The notes beneath the pieces are model-generated. The model worked only from the letters and a program-made list of their open reading frames with translations, searched no databases and was not told where the DNA came from. From Allomyces macrogynus ATCC 38327 (lineage: Eukaryota > Blastocladiomycota > Blastocladiomycetes > Blastocladiales > Blastocladiaceae), in assembly GCA_000151295.1 (NCBI GenBank), contig GG745388.1, forward strand, positions 56,830 through 79,761: 22,932 nt of DNA. The letters run 5' to 3'. The position numbers and the translations under genes are program-made. Below, piece by piece: positions 10,282-19,207 of the stretch. The first letter of the stretch is position 1; every line of letters begins with the position of its first letter.

Positions 10282-10609
10282 GAATAATGTAGATACAAGG
10301 CGCCGCAAAATCCAAATTAGGATTTTCAGACAGTCCAGCCGCAATCTCAATCGCACCAGGCGGTATGTGCACACGGGCACACGGGGTCGCGGGAGGGAGG
10401 GCGCGCACAATGCTGGAGGAAAGGTAGAGAAGCAAGGCGACGGCAGACACGAACACGCGTGCCTTGGCTGCCGCAAGCTGGTCAAATGGGTATCTTCGGC
10501 ACAAGTGAATCGCGTTCAAGTTACCGCGCTTCGCGGTCGGAAGCGCTCGATCTGCCGCGGAAAGAAAGCGTCGAAAGAGTCGGGACCGTCGACGTACCTC
10601 TACCCACAA
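10277..10609 (-). CDS. Possible small secreted protein, or 3' UTR of the zinc-finger gene
   Basis: A 110-residue open frame begins 40 bp past the stop of the zinc-finger gene on the same strand. Its middle has a signal-anchor-like hydrophobic stretch (VFVSAVALLLYLSSSIVRAL), but 47 residues precede it. The C-terminal third (IPPGAIEIAAGLSENPNLDF) looks protein-like. Its TAA lies inside an AATAAA hexamer. The simpler alternative is that this is the 3' UTR of the upstream gene, since 40 bp leaves almost no room for a promoter. No homologue recognised. Confidence 0.22.
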   Translation of the reverse strand: MWVEVRRRSRLFRRFLSAADRALPTAKRGNLNAIHLCRRYPFDQLAAAKARVFVSAVALLLYLSSSIVRALPPATPCARVHIPPGAIEIAAGLSENPNLDFAAPCIYIIQ

Positions 10610-10648
10610 CCACTTCGTCGAGATCTGGAAAATAGAGCGTGTCAGCCG

Positions 10649-12929
10649 TTACTCGGCCGAGCCGAGGCCACCGTCCTTCTCGCCATAACGCATTTCTCCG
10701 TCCTCCTGATCCTCATCCGAATCGTAGTCAAGCAGGATCAGGTCCTGGTTACCACCGTCCTCGTCCATCGCCTCGTCGTGGTCGCTGCTCGTCGGCGACC
10801 CGGACCCACTCGGCGCGTCAAACCACTCGAGCTCGACGTCGCCGTCTTCGCTCTGGTCCACGGCCACCTCCACATCCTGGTCCTCGTCGTCGCTCGCGTC
10901 GCCGAGATCCCAGTACTCGTCCTTGTCGCGGAACAAAATCGGCAGCTCGTCGGCCTCATCAAGCCGCGCGCGCTTGGCCGATCCCGGCGACTCCACGACA
11001 GGCATGCCGCGCTTCCGCGGCCCCGGATGCTGCCAGCGGCACTTGTCGTTGGTGCACGAGGTACCCTGCGGGCACTCCCAGACGTGCCGCGCCGTGCACT
11101 GCGCGCCATGCGGGCAGTACCCGTCGAGAAAGTCGCGGCACACGGGCGCGCCCGGTGCGGGCTTTACGTGAATAAACTTGCACGCGGCATTGGTGCAGGA
11201 GCCGCGCTGGAAGTGCGCGCAGTGCGGGGTGTTGTGCGCTGTAAGCGTGTGGTTGTGCTTGCACCGTGTCGCGTCGTGGTCGCGGCCAAAGAGCGCGAAC
11301 CGGCATACGGCGATGCGCACCGGGTCGTGGATCAACGTGCAGGCGGTGCCGCGCGAGCAGGTACCTGGAGGTGAATGCGAAGGGGTTGCTGATCAGTATC
11401 GCGTGGTGGGAGGGGGTGCGGCGCGTCAAGGATTCGTACCGAAACGCTGGAAGTAGGTGCAATGCTTGGCCTTGGGGTTGGTCGAGTTGCTAAGTGCGTG
11501 CACGTGCACAAGTCAGCTGCGTTCGCACTCACCGCCACGTCGTCCCCAAGCATGACGCATACCGAACAATAAACTTGCCAGGCTCGAGGCGCGTCAGCTT
11601 GCCGTCTTGGCCCTGCACATAGTTAGCGCCATTGAGCGCCACAATCTTGCCGCGCAAGATGACGGGACCGGTGGTCGACTTTCGCTTGGCAAAGCGGCGC
11701 GTCGGCATGGGCTTGCGAACGAGGTCACGGCGGACGAGGGATCCCTTGGAGGTCTGGACATAGTTGGAGTTGGCACTGCCGGTAGAGGACGCGGTTGAGC
11801 GCTTTGGCGTCACAGTGCCTCTTGGTGTTTTGGTCGTGGGCGGGCGTAATGCCTCCTTGCGAATCAGCGACCGGCCGCGCGTCACAAACTGCGAGTTGGG
11901 GGCCGTCGATGGGCTCGTCGAGGCTAGAGCAGGCAACGACAGATCAATCATTAGATATCCGGCAGTGGAGTCGCATCGTACATGCGCACAGCGTACGTGT
12001 GGGGGTCGCGGGCGTAACCACGGCACTCGCCGACGAGGATGACGGGGCCGGAGAGGGTGACGAGACTGCAAACGCTTGCATTCAGAAACGAAACAGCTCG
12101 AATCAGGATACGTAGGTCGAGCAAAATGAACGCGTACTCAAATCCTTGCGCACGAGCTGGTTGGCGCGGTTGCGCACATACTGCACGGTCGTGGACGGCG
12201 GCGTTCCGGGTGCAGGTGACGCGGATGCCGATGAGAAAGCCGACGGCGGCGTGGTCGATGGCGTCTTCGTTGGAGTGATCGCCAAAGATGTCGGATTGGA
12301 ACTGGGGAGGCTCGGTGCAGGCGCCGCCATGGATGGAACCGGTGACACTGTCGCGGTCGGAGTCTTGGGCGTCGAATCAGTCGTCGGCTGCTGCCGCACG
12401 AGTGTCATGTTGCGGAAGGTGGGGCGCACAACCGGGCGCACCCCGGGGCGAATGGAGAGGCTGCGCGTTGGGTGCCCAGCCGTAACCGTGAAATTGCGGC
12501 GTGGCATGGGCGGGCCGACCAGAAGGACGGCGTCATCACACCGCCTTGACCGTGGCCGTGGCCGTAACCGTAGGCCGGACTGACCACAGGAACAGCGTAA
12601 AGCTGCACCCGGNNNNNNNNNNNNNNNNNNNNNNNNNNNNNNNNNNNNNNNNNNNNNNNNNNNNNNNNNNNNNNNNNNNNNNNNNNNNNNNNNNNNNNNN
12701 NNNNNNNNNNNNGGGCTGTCGACGGGGCGAATTGGCATTCCGGCGGCGGCAGCAGCGGGCGATTGGCCCATGTACGGGCGTGGCACGGCCGGGTACGAAT
12801 GCGGGTAGTGGTACATGATGGAGCGAGCCGTGGGGAGCGATTTGGAACGAGCGCCGCGGCGAAGAGGTCGACGGCGACTTTGGCGTTGGCGGCGGGAGCC
12901 GAATCTCTGACGTTTGTTTCGTATGTCAT
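10649..12929 (-). CDS. ZC3H3/Red5-like CCCH zinc-finger protein (nuclear RNA processing/export)
   Basis: Exons on the minus strand: 12929-12138 (holding the assembly gap), 12065-11997, 11923-11563, 11489-11440 and 11364-10649. The introns of 72, 73, 73 and 75 nt all restore frame. The C-terminal half holds five CCCH fingers with the spacing and linkers of ZC3H3: CTYFQRFGTCSRGTACTLIH, then DPVRIAVC, CAHFQRGSCTNAACKFIH, CRDFLDGYCPHGAQCTARH and CPQGTSCTNDKCRWQH, then an acidic tail. Finger 2 (CRFALFGRDHDATRCKHNH) lacks its second Cys. Upstream lie repeated motifs typical of the family: FRNMTLVRQ, YVRNRANQLVRKDL, FVTRGRSLIRKEAL, YVQTSKGSLVRRDL and YVQGQDGKLTRLEPG. In human and fission yeast these proteins connect nuclear poly(A) RNA to the exosome and export (family knowledge). 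The start at 12929 has an excellent context (ccaccATGaca), but the frame from it does not match the coding-like frames nearer the gap, so the N-terminus is unresolved. The intron at 11490-11562 could instead use a GTGAGT donor at 11532 (43 nt, same frame, ten extra residues). Confidence 0.82.
12613..12712. other. Assembly gap (100 N)
   Basis: Exactly 100 Ns, the usual placeholder for a gap of unknown size, fall inside the first exon of the zinc-finger gene. Coding-like text on both flanks is Tyr/Pro/Gly/His-rich and changes frame, so the flanks may also hold errors. Confidence 0.98.
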
Positions 12930-12942
12930 GGTGGACCTGCTG

Positions 12943-12995
12943 CAAACCCTGAGCAGAGAGCAACCACGAAGAGACGAAGAGAGCAAACCCTGACC
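12943..12995 (+). promoter_or_regulatory. CAAACCCTGACC element upstream of F-box/LRR copy 1
   Basis: A perfect CAAACCCTGACC lies at 12984-12995, with a one-base variant (CAAACCCTGAGC) at 12943. The perfect copy begins 269 bp before the copy-1 ATG. The same element stands at a similar distance before copies 2 and 3. It also lies just upstream of the divergent zinc-finger gene. Function is inferred from position only. Confidence 0.4.
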
Positions 12996-13252
12996 AGACC
13001 ACGGTGCCACCTCATGCCAATCTTTGCCACTTCATGCCGCTTCAACGTTCACGACGCGTCGCGACGCGTCTCATTCCGGTCCTGTCCTTGCATGCTTGGC
13101 CTTGGGCGGCCCACTGTGCCGCCAGTCTCTCCCTCGCGTCGTGCCGCGTACCCATACGGATGCTCTCCAGTTTTGCAATCCAGCGTTTCGGAGTCGACCC
13201 GCCGCCAACAACCGCAGCCATCATCGACTCCGATAGATAATCGACAAGCACC

Positions 13253-15135
13253 ATGCTCGGTTCGCTCGCGTGTTTTGGGCTGCTGGCCAGCACAGCGCCT
13301 GCTCCGAAATCGTCGATAGCGTCGGCAGTGCAAGCGTCTGTTGAGCGCTCGGAAAAGCCGCTTCAACTGCACGACCTCCCCGACGATGCGCTCGACAAGA
13401 TCATGGACGCGATTTGGTCCCTCCATGCTGCCGTACCGCAGCGCTCCCCAACCGCGCGTCGCGATTTTGTTCAACTGGCCCTCGCTGCACCCTCCCTGTT
13501 TGCTCCCGCCATCCGTGCCACCATCCGCTTCGTCCAGTTCTCCAACAACCCAATGTGCGAAACGTTCCCGTCGTCGTGCCTGACAGACAAGATGCAGGAG
13601 GCGTCATTTCGTGTTGGCGACGTGGCCAACGAGGTCGTGAAGACCAAGCAGGGCAGCGGCGGGACGCGAAAATGGTATATTGTGATGCTGCGCCGCGACA
13701 AGCACCGACGCGTATCGCTGGAGGGCGTGCCCGCGCGCATGACCAGCCGCAAGTAGACGTTGCTATGGGTGCCACGCATAGCCATCCGACGCTTTTATTT
13801 CATGGATTGGAGCCATCTCGACCAGCCCGTCCCAAACGTTCCACCCGAAAACTGCACGAGTCTCATGGTTGATCAACCAAAGTCGGCGGTTGCGCCCCTT
13901 TTGGCGTCTTTTTGGCCGAAATCGCTGTGCGTCATCGTGGCAAATGGGGACTGCCGCCGCTTGCACACTTGATCTTGCCCACCACCTTGACTCGGGTGAC
14001 GATGCACAGGATGAGCGACGGCGCCATGGCCCGTATGATCTCTCGATTGCCTCGCTCTCTTAATCACCTGTCGATTGACCTGCTCCCGGGCAAGGACAGC
14101 GCTCCTCGGACACGATCCGCAAGCATGGCGGCTTTGGCCATGGTTATTCCGATGTTGCCGGCTTTGCGGGACCTCGAAATCGTAACACATGTCGCAGCAG
14201 GGTTGGAAGCGGTGTCGACGGCGCTGTTCGAACGGCCGGCGCAGACGTCACTCTCACTCACCTTCGTAATTCATGTTGCCCGCTCGATGGTGGTCACTTC
14301 CAACTTCTCCGACCGGATGCGGCCCTTGACGGAAGCGGTCCGCGCCTTGCCAAGCAGCCTGGCCAGCTTCATGCTCGGTGTGATGGATGAAAACAACTTG
14401 GACGCTGTATACCTCCGGGAATTGCTCCAGTTGGCCAAAGCCGTTCCGCTAGTGACCGATACGCTGGGTCTGGTCCTGCCCGTGTTTACGCGCGAAATGG
14501 TGACTGCCATCCCGCTCGCACCTAAAATGCGTGAACTATCGCTTGCAAATTGGACGGCGCCTCGGATCTTCCCGCTCTCTGTCCTCGTCTCGCGCCTGCC
14601 GTCGTCACTTGTCTCGCTGATACTCCGCAGCACGGACTTCAGTTTGACTGACCTCGTCCACCCATTCGTTCTCCCGCCGCGGCTCCGCGAACTGCAGCTG
14701 CACCGTGTTCGGACCCAGAGGGTCCTGGACCAGCGGTATATTGCGCACTTGCAGCAACACGGGCCAGTTAGTGCCATTCTCGACGCGTTTATGACCAATT
14801 CGCGTCACTTGGCCACGATGCACGTCGACCAGCTTGACGGCACCAACACTGATCCGGCTGGGTGGCTCGAGCACGTGCCCTGGTCAGTCAACGGGCTCAG
14901 AATTGTAGGGCATCAACTTTTGGATGTGGTCGCCGATGCGATAATTGCGCGGTATACCGCCATGGGGCCACACAAGAGCGGCGCGCCACGCGTGAGTGTG
15001 ATCGTGACGGAGTGCAGCTTTTCGCCGTCCACACGGGAGCGGCTGTGTGCGACGCCTGGGGTTGATGTGACTTTGCGGCAGTGCTCTGTGCCGGGCTGCT
15101 GGGACGAAGTGAATTTGGATGATCTGTTGCTGTGA
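13253..15135 (+). pseudogene. F-box/LRR-like protein copy 1, nearly full length, with a nonsense codon and a frameshift
   Basis: Starts at caccATGctcgg (copy 3 starts the same way). Residues ~38-54 (LHDLPDDALDKIMDAIW) fit an F-box core. A conserved block follows (FVQLALAAPSLFAPAIRATI, then GGTRKWYIVML). An in-frame TAG at 13754-13756 replaces a Trp that copies 2, 3 and 4 encode as TGG (CKWMLLWV, GRKWKMLWV, CTWTLVWV), and homologous sequence continues past it (LLWVPRIAIRRFYFMDW). Near 13950 one base is missing relative to copy 3, moving the frame. From there a clean 390-codon stretch runs to the TGA at 15133. It contains leucine-rich repeats such as LPRSLNHLSIDLL, LPALRDLEI, LPSSLASFML, APKMRELSLANW, LPSSLVSLILRSTD and LPPRLRELQLHRV. 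Intact, it would be about 627 residues. F-box/LRR proteins select substrates for SCF ubiquitin ligases; whether this family does so is inference. Two breaks in an otherwise good frame suggest recent loss or sequencing error. Confidence 0.7.
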
Positions 15136-15605
15136 ACACGATGTGGGTCTGATGCTGGCCTGCATGCTGCAATTTTGTGAACCCCCTCCACCCTCCATCG
15201 AATGCACAGCTCATCTGTTCCCTTTTGGTTGGTCCTAACATGGGAATATTCACTGGAAAGTCGGTTCAGTCTGGGGTGGACGATGGAGATAGAGGGAGAA
15301 GCGGAACTCATGTTCAAGGTGCCCATTTTTGGTGGCTGCTTGCCCGACAGACGCGGAGATTCATTCCTGTTAGCTTCGAATTACGCAGTTTGCACGTACT
15401 TAGATACGAAACGGTTTGTCGAAGGGTCAAAGCGCTTGCTTCAAAGTTGCCCTGGTGACTGTTGTCTCTTGATGTCCACAAACAGAAGAAATTGGAGCAA
15501 AACGTGTAGGACTTGAGTGACCCGCGTCTTCTTGCGTTGTTTGTACTTGTTGATCATGTTTGAGCATGAGCATCAGTCTCCTTCATGCATAAAAGTTTCA
15601 AGGCG
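15136..15605. other. 470-bp spacer between F-box/LRR copies 1 and 2
   Basis: I see no gene, RNA or repeat here. It would hold the 3' UTR of copy 1 and the distal promoter of copy 2. Composition is less GC-rich than the flanking genes. Confidence 0.5.
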
Positions 15606-15628
15606 CAAACCCTGACCAAACCCTGACA
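15606..15628 (+). promoter_or_regulatory. Tandem CAAACCCTGAC element upstream of copy 2
   Basis: Two copies of the element stand 11 bp apart, so one per helical turn. The first begins 246 bp before the copy-2 ATG remnant at 15852. Copy 3 has the same tandem arrangement. CTTTCAGTC, found between element and gene here, also occurs in that position in copy 3. Confidence 0.4.
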
Positions 15629-15851
15629 TTCCAAGTTCCACTTCCATGGCCCACACTCACCCCACACATTTCGCGCTTTCAGTCTACACATTTTGCGCTT
15701 TCAGTCTTGCCGAGCTTGATGGCTCCAACTGTTCCACTCATCCCACACTCCACTGCACAACCTGTCGCTGACGCTCCAGTCTGCTGCTTGGCAGCGCCAA
15801 GGACCTGACTTGCTGCAATCACCTGTGACCTCTGCACCAACACTGACCAAT

Positions 15852-16620
15852 ATGCTCAGATCGCCTGCACAGTCTGCAATGCTGGCTGACCACGTACCTG
15901 CCCTGAAAACGTCAGCAGCACCAATGGGACCCGAACGCTCCAGCCCAGTGCTTTGACTGTATGAACTGCCCCATGACATACTCAATGACATCATGGACAC
16001 GATCTGGCACACCCATGATGCTGTAATGCAGCGCTTCCCAATGGAGCAGGGTGACCTTGTCCAGTTGGCGCTTGTGGCCCCCATGCTGTTTGCACTCACT
16101 ATCTGAGCAGTGATCTGCTTTCAACAACCCGATTGCTGAAATGTTCCCCTTGTCATGCCTGATGACATGGAGACGCCATTCTGCGCTGCAGATGAGGCCA
16201 CTAAATTCGTGATGGGCAGACATGGCTTCAAGACGCGCAAGTGGTTCTTGGTTCTACCGTGGCGCAATGCACAATGACACGTTTTACCAGCAGGTTCACC
16301 AGCGCGCTTGATGAGCTGCAAGTGGATGCTGCTGTGGGTTCTGCGCAAGGCGATCTATTGGTATCATTTCATGGACTTCAGCTATCTTGACGAGACTGTG
16401 CTGCGTGTTCCGCCTGAAAACTGCACCAACCTCACTATCGTGCAGCCGATGCCGGTTCCAACGCAACTTGCAGTCCTGTTTTGGCTGCATAACCTTTGAT
16501 TGGTGTACAAGTTCGAGTTGGCAAGGGCCTGGACAAAACATTTCCACTTCATCGCTCAGAAAGACATCCGGTTGATAAGTATTCGGAGCATTTGGTCTTT
16601 TCTTGCTGAGCATGCTGATT
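15852..16620 (+). pseudogene. F-box/LRR-like copy 2, heavily decayed and truncated
   Basis: The ATG at 15852 opens as MLRSPAQSA, matching the starts of copies 1 and 3. The frame then meets TGA at 15954-15956, directly before the F-box core (LYELPHDILNDIMDTIW). It reads through QGDLVQLALVAPMLFALTI to a second TGA at 16104-16106. After further breaks, homologous text returns in another frame (KTRKWFLVLPW; CKWMLLWVLRKAIYWYHFMD; RVPPENCTNLTIVQPM) and stops at 16497-16499. The LRR half is missing. At both TGA codons a CGN arginine codon is the likely ancestral state: copy 3 has CGA at the first site and copy 1 has CGT at the second. This fits C-to-T change at CpG. Confidence 0.72.
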
Positions 16621-16897
16621 ATATCAAAGTGATAGTTATTTGATGTTGTTGTGTCAGAATGGGTATCTTTGCAAACGCCCATGGTGATTGAACGACGAAA
16701 TCTAGCGACTGGTGCTCATTTTGGTGTTTTCTTGGTCGGTGTTGTTCGATGGTGGTTTGGTGATGGTTGGTGTTGGGGGGGTTGTTTGGTTTGTGTTGAG
16801 AGGAAGTTTTGGCCGCTGGTGGTCTGGAGTGTATGCATGAGAGATCGAGTCAAGCCAAGCCTGGTCTTGCCATGCATGAAGTTGGAAGCATGAGTGG
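16500..16897. other. Spacer with a GT-rich stretch
   Basis: About 400 bp lie between copies 2 and 3. The first ~120 bp may be unrecognisable remains of copy 2. From about 16720 to 16820 the plus strand is strongly G/T-rich with short TGG and TTG runs, including GGGGGGG near 16773. No gene or RNA seen. Confidence 0.45.
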
Positions 16898-16920
16898 CAA
16901 ACCCTGGCCAAACCCTGACC
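16898..16920 (+). promoter_or_regulatory. Tandem CAAACCCTG(G/A)CC element upstream of copy 3
   Basis: Two copies lie 11 bp apart: CAAACCCTGGCC at 16898 and CAAACCCTGACC at 16909. The first begins 267 bp before the copy-3 ATG at 17165, matching the 269 bp seen for copy 1. A CACTTTCAGTC stretch follows, as in copy 2. Confidence 0.4.
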
Positions 16921-17164
16921 ATCCCAGACTTTGGCTTGAGAAAGACGCTTCTTCACGGTTCCTTCACATTTTTTCCTCCACTTTCAGTCGGCCGCCGGCT
17001 CCACACCCGCCTTCCAGCTCCCACTACGTCGACGACATTATTTTCATTCGTCTGTCCCACAACAGATAGTCTCTGCAACACATCGGTCAGTCTTGTACGT
17101 GTCAAACAACAGCAACTCGGCCCACCAGCAACTGCGTCCGTCCTTGACACTGATTGCAATCACC

Positions 17165-18080
17165 ATGCTCGAATCTCCAGCAAACTCCTTGCAGCCAGCC
17201 AGCCCTGCGCCAGCAATCAAGTCGTCAGCTGCACCGACCACGTCTGTGCACACCAGATAGATGCTCCGACTGCACAATCTTCCAGAAGAGCCCCGACGAC
17301 GCCATGGAAGAGATTTGGATGCTCAACGTATCTGTGCTGCAGCGCGTCCTGGCCGGACGCCGCTATTTCGTTCACTTGGCGCTTGCTGCTCCTGCTGTTT
17401 ACGCGCCTGCTATCCATATCGCGATCCGCTTCACCCAGTTGTCCAACAACCCAACAGACATGCTGCTCTTGGGCCCAGAAGCCAATGCAGAGCCATTCCG
17501 CATTGGAAACGTGGCCAAAGTGGTTGTGAAAGGCAAGAAATGGAGGGCCGAGACGCGCAAATGGCCCATTGTCATGCTGCTGTGGGATACGAGCTGCTGG
17601 GAGTTGCTCAAGGACACGCCCACATGCCTGACGGGCCGAAAGTGGAAGATGTTGTGGGTGCTGCACAAGTCTATCCGCCGCTTCCAGTTTCTTGACTTGG
17701 GGTCTCATGTCACAGCTGCTCCACACGTCCTGCCCGAGCACTGTACAAGTGTCATTGTTGTGCAGCCAATGTCCGATCGAACGCCCTTTTTGGCAGCATT
17801 TTATCTGCCATCATTGTGCATGCTCACAGTTTATGGCGATTTGCCCACGCCCAAGCAGCTGGCTCTGCTGACCAATTTGACTTGGGTTATGCTGAACAAG
17901 ATGGGACTATTGGCGTTGTGCTGAATGCCTTCATGATCAACTTGCAACACTTGGTCATGCTGTAAATTGTCGAGATGGAAGGAATCTGCAATGAGCCGGC
18001 CAGGTGGCTGCAACACGTGCCACTATCGGTCAAAGAATAAATCAGGTTTGTTGGATCGCATCAATCGAAACGGGAACAGT
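17165..18080 (+). pseudogene. F-box/LRR-like copy 3, with stops, an insertion and an internal LRR deletion
   Basis: Starts caccATGctcgaatct, parallel to copy 1. A TAG at 17258-17260 falls just before the F-box core (LRLHNLPEE). An insertion of about 10 nt near 17279-17288 then moves the frame to DDAMEEIWMLNVSVLQRVLA. From there one frame stays open to 17924, with YFVHLALAAPAVYAPAIHIA, TRKWPIVMLLWD, GRKWKMLWVLHKSIRRFQFL and LALLTNLTWVMLNKM. At about 17905 the sequence jumps straight to what in copy 1 lies some 850 bp further on (GPVSAILDAF matches GTIGVVLNAF in a shifted frame; WLEHVPWSVNGL matches WLQHVPLSVKE). So the LRR core has been deleted. More stops follow (TAA within 17955-18040), and recognisable sequence fades by about 18080. 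Confidence 0.7.
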
Positions 18081-18359
18081 ATTGGACACGGTGGTGGAGA
18101 ACAAAGGTTGCATTCCGACATTGCGAGTTCTTGGTGGACCCAAGTTCAGTGTTGTTGTGTTCAAGAGGAAGCTGCGCCACTCCCCACAGCATCCACCATA
18201 CACACTGTGCACTCGCATTCGTCTCCCATCGACAATAGTACAGATGCTCAAAATTATCAGCCGAGGCACCCAGAGAACCGGCAATGCTTGCAATCTTGTT
18301 CTCGCATACCTCTTCCACCACGTGACACTGGGCAAAACCTCTTGTGTGCTGCTGGCTCA

Positions 18360-19207
18360 TTGGGCAAAGTAGACTGTACATGGACGTTAGTCTGGGTTCC
18401 CGCTGCGTCAATTCGTCGTTATCGAATTTTTTTTTTGAATACTGGTGACGTTGTGCAAATACCTGCTCGGTGTATTGAGGTGGACGTGGTTGGGGATAAG
18501 AACGCACCCCAAACCACGCTGTTGACGCTCCCTGCTGATTGTTGGCCAGCATGGTGTGCAGTGTGACGCTGCATGGCCTTTCCCCCGAATGTTATGGCGG
18601 CGAAACTGCGTCAAAAAGGCACCAACATTTCAGGCCTGAACTCTGGCCGCCAGCGTCAAAATTCTTGAGGCACCATCAAGCCAGCCTCATCCTGCAAGAC
18701 GTTTCGCGGCCATGGCATGCCATTCTCCCTCTCCACGCTGGCGTCCGCCGCCTTTGACTTGCTCACGACACCCGTGGAAGCGTTCCCAAACTCGAAGAAC
18801 TTGTCTTGCACAACGTCATGGTGCCCGATGAGTCGGAGCCTGACGTGCTCATGGAAGATATGAACCTGGTCGAAATGCTCCTGGCCATTTTCGCATCGAA
18901 TCGGCTCCGCATCCTGGATCTCGATGAGACAACGCCGGTCGACGCAGACGCGACGTGGGTGGATCTGGTGCCGCGCTCAGTGCACTCGCTCAGCCTGCTC
19001 GTGCACAAGTTGCAGAACAAGGACTTGGCCGAGGCGCTCCTGGGACAGTGTGCCGGTGCAACAGCGGAACGGCGCGCGCATCACCGCAGGCTGCGCTTCT
19101 ACAATGATTGTTCTTGGACGCGCAGCAAGGTCCGTGAGCTGAAGAACGCGACGGGGCTTGACGTCGATGACTGGGAGTGCGCCAAGCAGTCGTGTTTCTT
19201 TTCGTAG
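18360..19207 (+). pseudogene. F-box/LRR-like copy 4, lacking the F-box end
   Basis: Homology begins inside the family's middle block: CTWTLVWVPAASIRRYRIFF aligns with LLWVPRIAIRRFYFMDW of copy 1 and keeps the TGG Trp codon at 18381. DCWPAWCAV follows, then a TGA. After shifts, LRR-like text resumes (LILQDVSRPWHAI; VPKLEELVLHNVMV). A clean 133-codon C-terminus (ATG at 18806, TAG at 19205-19207) has LRILDLDETTPVDADATWVD and LVPRSVHSLSLLVHKLQNKD, corresponding to the end of copy 1 around its WLEHVPWSVNGLRIVGHQL. No F-box or CAAACCCTGACC element lies directly upstream. The C-terminal open frame might still be expressed, but the whole copy is broken. Confidence 0.6.

Noticed and set aside
10070..11374. 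A 434-codon open frame on the plus strand
   Set aside because: It lies opposite the zinc-finger gene, whose CCCH spacing and splice joints are unmistakable. Composition is that of an antisense shadow in GC-rich DNA.
11902..12065. Alternative reading LVTLSGPVILVGECRGYA, then TYAVRMYDATPLPDI, as a separate coding exon
   Set aside because: It looks protein-like but needs an acceptor phase that the upstream exon cannot supply. The Ser/Pro-rich frame at 12065-11997 joins both neighbours with standard introns.
11461..13105. GCTTGGCCTTGGG occurring near 11464 and again near 13094
   Set aside because: Only a 13-base match in GC-rich DNA without flanking similarity, so probably coincidence.
16735..16800. 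GT-rich stretch as telomeric or centromeric repeat
   Set aside because: No regular repeat unit; the run is irregular and short.
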